The notes under the pieces were generated by a model. The model was not told where the DNA came from and made no database searches. It saw only the letters and a program-made list of their open reading frames with translations. Source: JAGXLC01 sp964585385 (GTDB taxonomy: Bacteria > Bacteroidota > Bacteroidia > Bacteroidales > UBA12077). Taken from it: a stretch of DNA of 64,000 nt. The position numbers and the translations under genes are program-made. The DNA lies in NCBI GenBank assembly GCA_964585385.1, contig CAZPDP010000016.1:1-64000 (forward strand). The letters are read 5' to 3'. Below, piece by piece: positions 26,888 to 36,991 of this stretch. Every line of letters begins with the position of its first letter. Position 1 is the first letter of the stretch.

Positions 26888-27628
26888 ATGAATGCAATAG
26901 ATTGCATAATAATTGATGAAGATCCCCAAAGTGTTGAGATATTAAAGGAATATATTCTCAAAATTGAGTTTTTAAATCTAAAGGATACTTTTAAAACAGC
27001 TTCTGAAGCTTATTCAATGGTGAAAACCCAAAACATCGATTTGATTTTTATTGATGTTACTTTAAAAGAGTTGGACGGAATTCAATTCATTGAGATTTTA
27101 AAAGAGATTCCTTATGTTATAATTATTTCGGAAAAAGATGATTATGCCCTTAAAGGTTACGAACTGCATGTTAAGGATTATTTACTTAAACCCGTGACAT
27201 ATGAGCGCTTTATTAAGTCGGTTAACGCTGTATTTGATTTGATTTATGAAAATAAGTTGAGGGCAAAACTTCCTGAAAAAGAGGCAGTTTTATCGAATAT
27301 AAAAAAGGATTATATTTTTATCAGAACCAAATATAGATTTCAAAAGGTTCGCTTTGACGACATTCTTTACATTCAGGGTCTCAGCAATTATCTGATAATT
27401 AAAACTAAGAATGATTCTATATTTACATTACAAAAGTTTGATGAAATAATGAGTCATTTACCAGCAGAAAAATTTATAAGAATACATAAATCCTATGTAG
27501 TTTCAATAGATAAGATTGATTCAATTCATAAAAATATTTTAGAAATAGGGGAAGATAAAATCCATATAGGAGAAAGCTACCGTCAAATATTTTTTGAGCA
27601 TTTAAAGAATCTGGATATTTTATTATAA
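26888..27628 (+). CDS. LytTR-family response regulator
   Basis: A 246-residue regulator. The N-terminal receiver (1-120) has IIIDEDPQS, the acceptor Asp in DLIFIDVTLKELDG and Lys in DYLLKPVTYERF. The C-terminal LytTR DNA-binding domain (about 145-246) shows DYIFIRTKYRFQKVRFDDILYIQG and RIHKSYVVSIDKI. The partner would be a LytS/His_kinase-type sensor, not present nearby. The gene stands alone, convergent with the SusC/SusD operon, and a strong hairpin separates them. Confidence 0.88.
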   Translation: MNAIDCIIIDEDPQSVEILKEYILKIEFLNLKDTFKTASEAYSMVKTQNIDLIFIDVTLKELDGIQFIEILKEIPYVIIISEKDDYALKGYELHVKDYLLKPVTYERFIKSVNAVFDLIYENKLRAKLPEKEAVLSNIKKDYIFIRTKYRFQKVRFDDILYIQGLSNYLIIKTKNDSIFTLQKFDEIMSHLPAEKFIRIHKSYVVSIDKIDSIHKNILEIGEDKIHIGESYRQIFFEHLKNLDILL

Positions 27629-27730
27629 TCGAACTATCGAATCCTGAAATTTTTTCATCAAACCTTTATTAAACTTACAGGGCACTACAAAAATCCCTTT
27701 AGAAATTTATTTTTCACGGATCAATAAAAA

Positions 27731-27763
27731 GACAAATAGGGAGGAAAAGCCTCCCTATTTGTC
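27731..27763. terminator. Strong hairpin terminator between LytTR and SusD genes
   Basis: Perfect 14-bp stem (GACAAATAGGGAGG and its complement) with a short loop. On the minus strand it is followed by TTTTTATT, a proper terminator for the SusC/SusD operon; on the + strand the T run is weaker, but it can also end the LytTR transcript. Confidence 0.85.
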
Positions 27764-27797
27764 AATTATTTTTATTGATTTTACTATTCTTATGAAA

Positions 27798-29438
27798 TTA
27801 TTTCAAGAATGGTGAGTCTTGAGTATCCCAGAATAGTCTGGTTGAAACTTGATCTCCGCCAATTGCTTCAGCAGCTTGCTCATAGTTTTCCAGATTAAGG
27901 TCCTCTTCATTAAACGGATAAGGCTGTCTTACCGGAATATCAGAATACGTCATTCCCGGAGGAGGATTGAATTGTGGATAGTCCAGACGTCTCCATTCAG
28001 CCCAGGCTTCAACGCCACGGTCAAACAGAGCAATATACTTCTGGGTGCCGATTTTTTCTTTCCAGGTGCCGGGAGCTGCAGTATAATCTACATCAGATCT
28101 TGCCAGGTAATCAGTAACTTCATCATCTGTTCCGCCCCAGTTTCTTATACTGGCTCCAATAGCATTATCATAATGTGACTGTGCGGTACCGGTTACATTA
28201 TACCCTCTTTCAACTGCTTCTGCAAGCAGGAATTCCATTTCAACATAATCGATTAAAGTGAACGTATAGTCTGGTTGTAGCAAAGCTTCATCAAAATCTG
28301 AAGCTGTTACCCTATAAACATTACCGTCACCATATCTGCCTCCTTTATAGTATTCAGGTTCTAAACCTCCGTAGGTAGCCTGATCAAGAACTATAGCAGA
28401 AATTTTATCACCATCTGCATCTGTGATTGAGTCAGGAGTGATGAATTCTTGTGAACCATCATTGAAATAAAAGAGGTAAGGATCGGATGTTTTTATGGTA
28501 TCATTACCAATTATGTTTCCATCATCGTCTGTAGGAAATTCAGCGAAAAATCTCTTATCCAGGAAATAGTCCAATCTTGGATCATGACGTTCGGCCATTT
28601 TATTTACTATAGTATTAGCTGGGACAAAGTCCTTTCGGCCACCTTCAATCATTTCTTCCCAGATTGTCCAGGTATTTGGAGTTGTACCGGGGTATGCAAA
28701 ATGTACACCTTCTCCATCTGAGAATACACCGGCAGTAACTGCATCCTCTGCCCAGGTTTGAGCCTGGTTGGAAACATCAGCCAGACGCATTGCCAGTCTG
28801 AATTTAAGTGAATTGGCAAAAGTGATCCAGCTTTGGGTATTACCACCGTAAAACCAGTCATAACTTCCCCAGGTATCTGCACTTGTATTGAAAGCGCTTA
28901 CGTCTGAGCTCAACCTGGAAATGAGGTCTTCATAGATCTCCTGACCATCATCATAGGCCGGGGTTGGATTCTCAGCACCCTGGAGCGCTTCATTATAAGG
29001 TACATCACCAAACTGGTCTACCAAGACATGATAGGTATACACCTCTAATACATCAATAGCTGCCATACGGTTATCGATCTGCGACTGGGTATAAGCTCCC
29101 GTTTCTTCCTGGAGCAGGGTGCGGGCCTCTTTCAGGTCATACAATACATTGTGATAAAGCAAATTCCACAGGGCATCGTTGAATTGCCTGTCAAGGAAAT
29201 TATACCTGCTTTCGTCAGTGTAAGTGGTCTGAGCAGCATATTGAGCCAGTAACCTTGAATTGTTTAAATTCTGGTTAATAGAGCTTACATAGTCAATGAG
29301 ATTCCCTTGTGCATTTAAAAAGAGCATTTTGGACTGAACCTCTGTAGGATCTTTCGGATCTACGTTTTCCGGTAATTCGCATGAAAATATACCAAAGACC
29401 AGAAAACCAATCAGGAAAATTTTATATAGATGTTTCAT
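27798..29438 (-). CDS. SusD/RagB-like outer-membrane lipoprotein
   Basis: A 546-residue lipoprotein with signal peptide and lipobox GIFSC. Helical repeats typical of the SusD_2 branch follow (LLAQYAAQTTYTDESRYNF, RQFNDALWNLLYHNVLYDLKEA, VEAWAEWRRLDYPQFNPPPG). It caps the barrel of the TonB-dependent partner encoded 28 nt upstream and captures the ligand. No glycoside hydrolase, protease or sigma/anti-sigma pair is adjacent, so the ligand (glycan or peptide) is unknown. It ends at a strong terminator. Confidence 0.9.
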   Translation of the reverse strand: MKHLYKIFLIGFLVFGIFSCELPENVDPKDPTEVQSKMLFLNAQGNLIDYVSSINQNLNNSRLLAQYAAQTTYTDESRYNFLDRQFNDALWNLLYHNVLYDLKEARTLLQEETGAYTQSQIDNRMAAIDVLEVYTYHVLVDQFGDVPYNEALQGAENPTPAYDDGQEIYEDLISRLSSDVSAFNTSADTWGSYDWFYGGNTQSWITFANSLKFRLAMRLADVSNQAQTWAEDAVTAGVFSDGEGVHFAYPGTTPNTWTIWEEMIEGGRKDFVPANTIVNKMAERHDPRLDYFLDKRFFAEFPTDDDGNIIGNDTIKTSDPYLFYFNDGSQEFITPDSITDADGDKISAIVLDQATYGGLEPEYYKGGRYGDGNVYRVTASDFDEALLQPDYTFTLIDYVEMEFLLAEAVERGYNVTGTAQSHYDNAIGASIRNWGGTDDEVTDYLARSDVDYTAAPGTWKEKIGTQKYIALFDRGVEAWAEWRRLDYPQFNPPPGMTYSDIPVRQPYPFNEEDLNLENYEQAAEAIGGDQVSTRLFWDTQDSPFLK

Positions 29439-29466
29439 TTTTTGTAATTTTTAATGTTTAACGGTT

Positions 29467-32400
29467 CTAAAAGTTCAGTGTTAGGTTGAAACCATAGGTC
29501 CTGGTACTTGGATAAGAACCGGATTCAATACCCTGGTTGTTACCAGCAGTAAGGATAGCTTCCGGATCAAAGTGTTTGGTGTTCTTGTGTATGATCCAGA
29601 GGTTTCTTCCTACCAGTGATAATGAAGCACGGGCAAAAGGAAGATTCGTAAGCATTCTGTCAGGAAGCCTGTAGGTTAATGCAGCCTCACGCAATTTGAT
29701 GTATGAAGCATCATATACCTGGTCTGCTGTAGGTAACCATCCATAATAGAATGCACCAACAAATCCCTGTGTTCTTACGTAGATATCATTAGCAGAACCG
29801 TCTTCCTTAACAAAATCTTCATATAAATATCCCCCTCCGTCTGCAACATCAGCACGGATCGGTTCTCCTCTCTGGTTGAGACCTGCTGTTTCTTCATATA
29901 CACCAGTAGCCTGACCATACTTTGTACTTACAGAGTAAATATCACCACCCTGCTGCATATCGATTAAGAACTTAAGACTTATATTCTTGTAGGAGAATCT
30001 GTTGGAAAGACCACCGTTCCAGTCAGGATTGATATTACCGATAACTTCTTCACTTTCTGAAATCATTGGCATACCTGAAGAATTCACCATCCGTTTACCG
30101 TTTTCATGGTACACATAGTCTGTACCCACGATTGCACCGGCTGGTTCACCTTCTCTGGCATTTACAGAAACGTCCCATGCACTGAAATACTGGATGTTAT
30201 CAATGTCATCACCTAAGTTAATAACCATATTCTCGTTTTGATACCAATTAATACCAATATTCCATGAGAAATTGGATGTTTGCAGTGCAGTAACATTAAG
30301 AGTTGCTTCAATACCTTTGTTTTCCATCTCCCCTACATTAATCATCTGGGTATAGAACCCTGAAGAACGGGAAACAGATAGAGGAATGATCTGGTTAAAC
30401 GTACTTGACTTATAGTATGCAGCATTTAAGCTAACCCTGTTGTCAAAGAATCTCAGATCCAGAACACCTTCGTAACTCTTCGTGTTTTCAGGCAGCAGGT
30501 TGCTGTTGTTCAGCCTTCCTGGTACTGAAGTTCTGCTGAGCCCGCTCCATGGCTTACGGATATTGTAAGAGGTTTGAACGCGGTATGGGTCCGTTGCAGC
30601 ACCCACTTCAGCGTAGTTACCGCTGATCTTGGCGAATGAAAGGAATCCAATGTTCTTTATGGCATCCAGTTCAGACAGGATGAAACTTAATGAGGCAGAA
30701 GGATAAAAGTAACTTCTACTATCTTCAGGTAATGTGGATGAAACGTCGTTTCTTCCGGTCACATCAAGATAGATCATATCCTTATAGCTCACTGTAGCCT
30801 GTCCGTAAAAACTTTTAATACCGGATTTGAGGTCTTGTTCATTAACAGTGGGAGCCGCTACCGAGTTGTCAATAGCATAATAATCCGGTAATGCTAATCC
30901 ACCTTCCGTGGTTGTATTTGTGATAAGAATATTTCTTCGCTCCATTGCACCACCAAGAAGACCGGAAACTGCAAAGTCGCCGAATTCCTTGTTAAACTGG
31001 GCATGCAGTTTGGTATGATACTCGTGGAAGTTTCTTTGTCGCTTGGTATAATCAGGTAATGCACCTGTTACAGCGCTTCCTACAGCAACTCTCTCTTCCT
31101 GGAAGTTTGCATAGTAATCATTGGTTACATTGGCGGTGAAAGTTAACCAGTCGGTTGCTTCAAATGCCAGTTTAGCATACCCATAAACCCTGTCACGGCC
31201 GTCGTTACTGTAACTCTTGTAACGCACCCAGTATGGGTTGTCAAAATAATAGGGCACCACGTCATCTGTTGGATGGTGCCAGTTCCATGCACGCTGGTCT
31301 CCATTGGCATATTCATAATCTTCCATCTTTTCAAAATCAATATTAGTCTGAACCCATTGCCCGAAAGACTGCATAACGTTCAGTCCGTCATAACCTGTTC
31401 CGTAACGGCCTACGGTTCTATTGTTAATATAGTTCGCGGCAGCGTCCACCTTCCATTTATCGGAAAGATTATAAGAACCGGATAGGTTAATCGTGTTCCT
31501 CTTAATTTCACTGTTGGGCAGGTTACCTGTCTGATCCATCCGGGTGTAATTTAACCGGAAAGTACCATTATCATTACCACCTTCTAAAGCAATAGAGTTG
31601 GTATACTGGTAACCGGTCTGGAAGAAACTCCTGTATGAATTTGCTCCCGGTGATTCCCATGGGGTAGCTTCTCCAAAATTATCTGAAAGCGGATGTACAG
31701 CATCCCATTGTACTACGTCGATATCTGCTGAGAAAGGCGCTCCCCAGGACGCATCGTCACCTGTCGGGACGACTTTCTCGAGATCGCCATCACCGTCTAC
31801 ATCAAGGTTAAAGAAATACTGATCCCATTCATCTCCGCCGGTTGGGTCGTCACCACCATATAAAAAGTAGGGTTCCCCGTAACCAGCGCCATACTCATTC
31901 TGCCATTTCGGCATGGTAGCCGGATCAAATTCGCTTACCTGTACACTTGAATTAACAGTAATACCAAGGTTTTTTTGTTTGACGCCTTTTTTCGTTTCAA
32001 TGACAATCGCACCATTGGCAGCCCTGGATCCGTACAGCGCTGTAGCAGCTGCACTCTTCAATACGGAAATAGATTTGATGTTTTCCGGATTGATGTCCAT
32101 GGCAGCATTACCATAGTCGTAACCACCCCATCCCGCTTCGTTGTTACTTGTAATGGTGTTGTCAATAATAACACCGTCAACAACGAAAAGAGCCTGGTTG
32201 TTACCTAATATAGATGCTCTACCACGGATTACAATATCAGCTGAACCACCCATCGTGTTGGGCTTCTTAATCTCTACACCTGATGTTTTACCGGATAAAG
32301 AACTGATGAAGTTGGTTTCTTTAGCTTCATTTACTTCATCCCCGGAAACATCCTGTACAGAGTAACCTAAAGCTTTCTTCTCTCTTGTGATACCCAGGGC

Positions 32401-32724
32401 GGTTACTACCACTTCTTCCATTTCCTGGACTTCAGGGATTAGTTCTACATTAATAATGGATCTTCCCTGAATAGCTACTTCTTTGGTTTCCATTCCCACA
32501 AAACTGAAAACCAAAGCTTCAGCATCAGATGGTACACCATCCAGGGTGTAATTTCCATCCATGTCAGATGTGGTACCTATTGTAGCGTCATCTTTGACTA
32601 CAATAGAGACACCGGGGATGGGGTCTCCCGTCTCTGCATTTGTTACTTTTCCTGTGATTTCCATTTGGGCGTATGTGAAAACGCCTGTAAATAACAGGAA
32701 TAAAACTAACGTTAGTTTTTTCAT
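29467..32724 (-). CDS. SusC/RagA-like TonB-dependent receptor
   Basis: A 1085-residue outer-membrane transporter. I start at the internal ATG (MKKLTLVLFLLFTGVFTYAQ) because it begins a clean signal peptide; the upstream ATG adds 23 non-signal residues. A carboxypeptidase-regulatory-like domain (EITGKVTNAETGDPIPGVSI) is followed by the SusC signature region EVVVTALGITREKKALGY, the plug and a 22-strand barrel. Import is energised by TonB/ExbB/ExbD. It forms an operon with the SusD-like gene, in the usual order. Confidence 0.92.
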   Translation of the reverse strand: MKKLTLVLFLLFTGVFTYAQMEITGKVTNAETGDPIPGVSIVVKDDATIGTTSDMDGNYTLDGVPSDAEALVFSFVGMETKEVAIQGRSIINVELIPEVQEMEEVVVTALGITREKKALGYSVQDVSGDEVNEAKETNFISSLSGKTSGVEIKKPNTMGGSADIVIRGRASILGNNQALFVVDGVIIDNTITSNNEAGWGGYDYGNAAMDINPENIKSISVLKSAAATALYGSRAANGAIVIETKKGVKQKNLGITVNSSVQVSEFDPATMPKWQNEYGAGYGEPYFLYGGDDPTGGDEWDQYFFNLDVDGDGDLEKVVPTGDDASWGAPFSADIDVVQWDAVHPLSDNFGEATPWESPGANSYRSFFQTGYQYTNSIALEGGNDNGTFRLNYTRMDQTGNLPNSEIKRNTINLSGSYNLSDKWKVDAAANYINNRTVGRYGTGYDGLNVMQSFGQWVQTNIDFEKMEDYEYANGDQRAWNWHHPTDDVVPYYFDNPYWVRYKSYSNDGRDRVYGYAKLAFEATDWLTFTANVTNDYYANFQEERVAVGSAVTGALPDYTKRQRNFHEYHTKLHAQFNKEFGDFAVSGLLGGAMERRNILITNTTTEGGLALPDYYAIDNSVAAPTVNEQDLKSGIKSFYGQATVSYKDMIYLDVTGRNDVSSTLPEDSRSYFYPSASLSFILSELDAIKNIGFLSFAKISGNYAEVGAATDPYRVQTSYNIRKPWSGLSRTSVPGRLNNSNLLPENTKSYEGVLDLRFFDNRVSLNAAYYKSSTFNQIIPLSVSRSSGFYTQMINVGEMENKGIEATLNVTALQTSNFSWNIGINWYQNENMVINLGDDIDNIQYFSAWDVSVNAREGEPAGAIVGTDYVYHENGKRMVNSSGMPMISESEEVIGNINPDWNGGLSNRFSYKNISLKFLIDMQQGGDIYSVSTKYGQATGVYEETAGLNQRGEPIRADVADGGGYLYEDFVKEDGSANDIYVRTQGFVGAFYYGWLPTADQVYDASYIKLREAALTYRLPDRMLTNLPFARASLSLVGRNLWIIHKNTKHFDPEAILTAGNNQGIESGSYPSTRTYGFNLTLNF

Positions 32725-33066
32725 AGATTTAAAGGATTTAGGGTTAATAAAACTAAGATGGCTAAAGAATTGGCTGATATTTCTTATGGTCAATGAGAAA
32801 GCTAACCTAACTCTTCAACCATCTTAAACTTCAATTAACAAAAGGCTAAATAGGAATAAAAATCAAATTTGCATACATGGATAAGGCAGGGTCAAAGCCA
32901 TTTTTAATAGCTTTAATTCCGAATGGCATTAATATTAATTTATTAAGGATTAATTTTTTAATTTCAGATAATTAAATCTTTTATTCGCAAATAAAATTGA
33001 CCGGAAGGGATAATTTTTAGTGTGGATTATGTATTTGAAGTCTTTCTAAATTAGAATAATTTTGTC
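32725..33066. other. Upstream region of the SusC gene, no gene seen
   Basis: AT-rich intergenic sequence between mobA and susC, both on the minus strand. It should contain the SusC/SusD promoter, but I found no clear TTTG/TAnnTTTG pair, repeat or hairpin in it. Confidence 0.4.
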
Positions 33067-33663
33067 TTATAAACCATGATTTTTTTCATAAAATGTAAGC
33101 TCTTGATGAGAGTTTATATTGATAAAGGCTTTATTGTCTTCAATTTCCCAGAGATAAGTATTAGAAATGTTCAAAATTGTCCTGATAGAGTAAATTCCTG
33201 GCTTTTTTAGAATATACTCCAGATCATTAAGGATACTCTTGTGATAAATGCCATGCAATGGTTCGATGCCTTTGTGGGTTTTGGGTATTGTAACAGCGAA
33301 GTTATTGTCTTCATGTATGTGAACTTGGTTTTCAATTACCTTTTTATCAAGAAATGGCATATCTCCTGCAAAAACAAAGATGTTACCTGCTTGGCTATAG
33401 GTAATTCCGGCATGAATTCCCGCTAATGGGCCTTTATCCTTTATAACGTCTCCATAAATTTCCAGTTCTGAGAATTTTTTAAAGTCATGAAAATGATTGG
33501 TAATAAGATATACTTTTTGAAACAATGATTCCAGGACTCTAAGCTGTCTTTCCAGGATTGTTTTGCCATTAAAATAAGCGAGAGATTTGTGTTTTCCGTT
33601 AAATCTCCTGTTTTTGCCTCCGGCAAGGATTACAGCGTCTATATTTTGGAAGTGCGGGTTCAA
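33067..33663 (-). CDS. mobA: Molybdenum cofactor guanylyltransferase
   Basis: A 198-residue nucleotidyltransferase adding GMP to molybdopterin to make the bis-MGD cofactor that formate dehydrogenases need. The N-terminal loop DAVILAGGKNRRFNGKHKSL fits LAGGxSxRxGxxK (Asn replaces Ser), followed by GPLAGIHAG and FAGDMPFLD, the metal-binding Asp block. It is distant from the other cofactor genes (41-45 kb). Aldehyde oxidoreductases use the cofactor without GMP, so this gene chiefly serves the formate dehydrogenase type. Confidence 0.85.
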   Translation of the reverse strand: MNPHFQNIDAVILAGGKNRRFNGKHKSLAYFNGKTILERQLRVLESLFQKVYLITNHFHDFKKFSELEIYGDVIKDKGPLAGIHAGITYSQAGNIFVFAGDMPFLDKKVIENQVHIHEDNNFAVTIPKTHKGIEPLHGIYHKSILNDLEYILKKPGIYSIRTILNISNTYLWEIEDNKAFININSHQELTFYEKNHGL

Positions 33664-33692
33664 GGCTTTTTTATTTATATTGTAACAAACAA

Positions 33693-33720
33693 AGACCCCA
33701 ATCAGTTTGGATTAGGGTCT
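33693..33720 (-). terminator. Hairpin after the TPR lipoprotein gene
   Basis: AGACCCTAATC pairs with GATTGGGGTCT on the minus strand (one mismatch) with a 6-nt loop, followed by TTTGTTTGTT. It ends the transcript of the TPR lipoprotein gene before mobA. Confidence 0.65.
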
Positions 33721-33758
33721 AAAATTATGAGAATTATTCAGGATAGTTTTGTTATGGT

Positions 33759-34331
33759 TTATTCTTTATCCATCTTTTTTAAGGCCAGGTCGTAAAATTT
33801 GTTATCAAAGCTGACTTCAGCGTATGTATCAATGATTTTTTGCCATCTTTCCCGGGCCTTTTCTTCCTCTTCCAGTTTTTCATATATCATCCCGTAATAT
33901 ACGAGTTCCATTTCTCTTGAGCGATATAGCTTTTGTTTGCTCAAAGCTTCCAGAGCCTCTTGGGGTTCGCCGTTTTCCAGGTGCTCTCTTGCCTCAAGAT
34001 AGGTTCTGGCAATTGTAAGGTTCCTGTCAATAGCCCTTTGCAGCAACACATTTTTTTCAGCCTGGAGCTTCTTGGCCCTTTCAAGGACTTCTATGGATTT
34101 CTCCAGGCTGTCTACCATGAAAAGTGTCCATGCGTAGTCATTAAGTATTAATGGTTTGTCGGGTTTCTTTTTAAGGATTTTGTGATAGTTTTTTAATGCT
34201 TTGTTGTAATTGCCTGCCTCAGAGCTGTCAATTGCCTTCTGATGCAAACGGTTGGTTTCTGAACAGGCTGAGAATAAAACAATAATAGATAAAAGCAGTA
34301 AATAGTGGACTCTGAATTTTTTCATAACCAT
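33759..34331 (-). CDS. TPR-repeat lipoprotein
   Basis: A 190-residue lipoprotein: signal MKKFRVHYLLLLSIIVLF with lipobox LFSAC, then tetratricopeptide repeats (AIDSSEAGNYNKALKNYHKIL and PLILNDYAWTLFMVDSLEKSIEVLERA are two clear units; a third is weaker). The first ATG adds Met-Val before the better start. TPR lipoproteins serve as scaffolds in the periplasm or outer membrane; the partner is unknown. A terminator follows. Confidence 0.75.
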   Translation of the reverse strand: MVMKKFRVHYLLLLSIIVLFSACSETNRLHQKAIDSSEAGNYNKALKNYHKILKKKPDKPLILNDYAWTLFMVDSLEKSIEVLERAKKLQAEKNVLLQRAIDRNLTIARTYLEAREHLENGEPQEALEALSKQKLYRSREMELVYYGMIYEKLEEEEKARERWQKIIDTYAEVSFDNKFYDLALKKMDKE

Positions 34332-34389
34332 CTAAATTTAGTTTGCAGTAAGATAATTAATTTGAAAGATTGATGCAAACAAAAACACC

Positions 34390-35460
34390 TTACCGGGGAT
34401 TTTTCTTTCCAGGGAGATACAGTCTGAAACCGTAGTTGTTGAAACAATAGGCAGGTGTACTGCTTCCACGATTGGCCACACGGCAAAATCGACCATAATA
34501 CAGGTAGCTTCCTCCTCTGATGACTTTTCCATACCCGTTCTTAGGTCCTAATGGATTTGTTTGTTCTCTCCGGGGATAGCGATCGTACCAGTCGTAACAC
34601 CATTCCCATACATTACCACTCATGTCATATAACCCCAGTTCGTTAGGCTTTTTAAGACCGGTTTTCCGCAATTTTTCCCTGGAGTTTTTATCATACCAGG
34701 CCACTTCTTCAACATCGTCACTACCACTATAGATGTATTTTTTTGATTTTGTTCCTCCCCTTGCTGCATACTCCCATTCAGCCTCTGTAGGGAGCCTACC
34801 TCCCATCCATTCACAGAATGCCTGGGCTCCGTACCATGTCACTTCAATTACCGGATAATTTTCTTTTCCTCTGTGAGGTATAAACTTTTCCCCGTTATAA
34901 TCAATCTGGCAACTGGATTTGGTAATGTGTATATAATCATCTCTTTTGTAGGTTCCTGTCGGATCAGCTCCAATATCATTAAGGAAGGCCGAATATTGTG
35001 CGTTGGTGATTTCATAGCGGCTCAAGTAATAATGACTTAAATTTACCTTATGAACCCTTTTTTCATCTCCATCGCATTTAATTTGCTCTTTAGTGCAGCC
35101 CATCTGGAAGCTTCCGCCCTCCACAAAAACTTTTTCAACAAAGGGGCTCGCCTCAATAAATATATCAGAAAGACTGCTTTCACGAATTAAATTTGTATCG
35201 GCTGGTTCCCATTTAATCATTTTTTCTTGGCCTGGCTTTATGTAAACTCCTGCGTCTCCTTCCATCTTATAGGTAATCTCGGTTTTTTTATCTCTGTTTA
35301 TTGAATGATAAACCCTTATTGTAGTAGGATTTTCAGCATCAAGATGATATTCAATCAGAATATTCGATGGGTTTTTGTGGAGCCGGATGTTTTTTATTTC
35401 CTGTGAAAGGCAAGTCAATGTAAATAGAGTAATAGCAAAGGTCGAAAAAAATTTATACAT
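34390..35460 (-). CDS. Formylglycine-generating-enzyme-like (SUMF1) secreted protein
   Basis: A 356-residue exported protein. I start at the ATG giving MYKFFSTFAITLFTLTCLSQ, a signal peptide. An N-terminal beta domain (about 20-110) precedes the FGE/SUMF1 domain: VEGGSFQMGCTKEQ, YYLSRYEITNAQYSAFL, PVIEVTWYGAQAFCEWMGGRLPTEAEWEYAARGG, and GNVWEWCYDW ... VIRGGSY. Many family members in Bacteroidota, such as GldJ/GldK, are structural rather than sulfatase-activating. The catalytic Cys pair of true FGE is not evident, so enzymatic activity is doubtful. Confidence 0.8.
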   Translation of the reverse strand: MYKFFSTFAITLFTLTCLSQEIKNIRLHKNPSNILIEYHLDAENPTTIRVYHSINRDKKTEITYKMEGDAGVYIKPGQEKMIKWEPADTNLIRESSLSDIFIEASPFVEKVFVEGGSFQMGCTKEQIKCDGDEKRVHKVNLSHYYLSRYEITNAQYSAFLNDIGADPTGTYKRDDYIHITKSSCQIDYNGEKFIPHRGKENYPVIEVTWYGAQAFCEWMGGRLPTEAEWEYAARGGTKSKKYIYSGSDDVEEVAWYDKNSREKLRKTGLKKPNELGLYDMSGNVWEWCYDWYDRYPRREQTNPLGPKNGYGKVIRGGSYLYYGRFCRVANRGSSTPAYCFNNYGFRLYLPGKKNPR

Positions 35461-35603
35461 ATAAATCAAAATTATTAGATGATAAGGAAACCTCCGCTCA
35501 AATCTTAGCGAAATGTAAATGTAAAGATTTCTGAAATACCAGAAAAGGATTACTTATAAACAATTTATAAGAATTGCCAGGAAAGGATTTACAGAGGTTG
35601 TTG

Positions 35604-36971
35604 TTAATTATCTGTATGAATTTGTGGTATCCATGGATTAAGTGAGTTGATAATTTCTCTTCGTAATTCCATCATTTTCTTATAAGATTCTTTTTTATGG
35701 TTTTTAAGATTTCTCAGGCGTAATTTCGTTTTGGTTTTTTTAATTATCTGAAGGAAGTAATATGCAAATTTACCGGTTAGTGGAAGACTGATAAGGTATC
35801 CGGCAGTCAGGTAAAGGTTGTCACTAAAGACATAAAAAAGAATGGTCTGGATCAAATAAAAAAGCGGGAACGTAACCATGCCAATCCCATATTTAATGGA
35901 GCTGATAAACTGAGGGTCTTTCATTTTTTTTGAAAAATGATGAGCAGGGAAGTAAGAAAGTAAATTGTTGAGCCATCCATAGAGAAAGATGGGTGATGTC
36001 AAAGCAATGATAACAGAATTTAGAAATAATCTTCCTGTCCCGGTCTGATTGTTTTCAACTACGGAATCTTGTACATTGAGTTTTTTGAGGTATTCTGAGT
36101 AGCTTTTTACTTTTTCATCAATTTCTTTAAAAACTTCTGGTTCCTGGTCGAGCAGGTAATGGGAGAGTTCTATTATTTTTTTGTCTGTCTTAAATTTATT
36201 GGGTTGTTTTAGGTTTTTCAGTCCAAGCTCTTTTTTTACAGGTGTTTTATAGATTTTCCTGAGTAAATTGATGGTTTCATAATAATCCTGCGATTCAATA
36301 TGAACCATGTATTTTTTTAATTCTTTGGAGAGTTCCTTACGGAAGGCCAGGTGTGCTTTTGAAGGGTTTTCTTTGTATAAATCAATAAACTGGGAAATAT
36401 CAATAGGTTTTCCAAAATTGACAAAGAGATCTTCGTTAAAATTATAATAATTGCTGTAATCCAGGCCTACCGGTACAACTTTTAGATCAAGGGTATAGTC
36501 GTGTTGTTCTTCTGTTTGAAAAGCGATTCGTGAGATGCCTTTTTTCAGGCTTCGGAGTTGTTTTTTCTCTCCATGGTTGCCTTCGGGAAAAATAACAAGG
36601 TAATGGTTTTTGGAAAGTATATCGTGGATTTTTTTGATGATGTAATCGTTAAGCTTAAGATTCCCATAACCATCTCTAATTCTGTAGATGGGAAGTAATT
36701 TCAGAAAAGTTAATATTCTGGCTATGGTTTTCTTTCTGAAAATATCTGAACGGGCGAGAAAAACAGGTTGATCGTCAGTTGTATAGAGAACTGCCAATGC
36801 ATCCATAAGGGCATTTTGATGATTGGGCGCAAAAATAACAGGCGAATCTTTCGGAATATTTTCTTTTCCTCTGACAGTTAATTTCCTGAAATAAGAGCGG
36901 AAACTAAAATTCACGTAATGCTTAAGAAAAGCGTATCTCCAGTCCCATTTTTCAATATTCTCTTGACTCAT
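35604..36971 (-). CDS. PlsC-like acyltransferase with C-terminal membrane domain
   Basis: A 455-residue membrane acyltransferase. The catalytic H-x4-D is APNHQNALMD (about 49-58), with LPIYRIRDG and FPEGNHGEKK as the second and third blocks. Residues about 310-425 hold a pair of TM segments around ALTSPIFLYGWLNNLL and FPLFYLIQTILFYVF. It probably acylates lysophosphatidic acid or another lipid acceptor. It is 21 nt downstream of the symporter gene, so possibly cotranscribed. Confidence 0.82.
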   Translation of the reverse strand: MSQENIEKWDWRYAFLKHYVNFSFRSYFRKLTVRGKENIPKDSPVIFAPNHQNALMDALAVLYTTDDQPVFLARSDIFRKKTIARILTFLKLLPIYRIRDGYGNLKLNDYIIKKIHDILSKNHYLVIFPEGNHGEKKQLRSLKKGISRIAFQTEEQHDYTLDLKVVPVGLDYSNYYNFNEDLFVNFGKPIDISQFIDLYKENPSKAHLAFRKELSKELKKYMVHIESQDYYETINLLRKIYKTPVKKELGLKNLKQPNKFKTDKKIIELSHYLLDQEPEVFKEIDEKVKSYSEYLKKLNVQDSVVENNQTGTGRLFLNSVIIALTSPIFLYGWLNNLLSYFPAHHFSKKMKDPQFISSIKYGIGMVTFPLFYLIQTILFYVFSDNLYLTAGYLISLPLTGKFAYYFLQIIKKTKTKLRLRNLKNHKKESYKKMMELRREIINSLNPWIPQIHTDN

Positions 36972-36991
36972 AAACAGCTATCTTTTTGTTG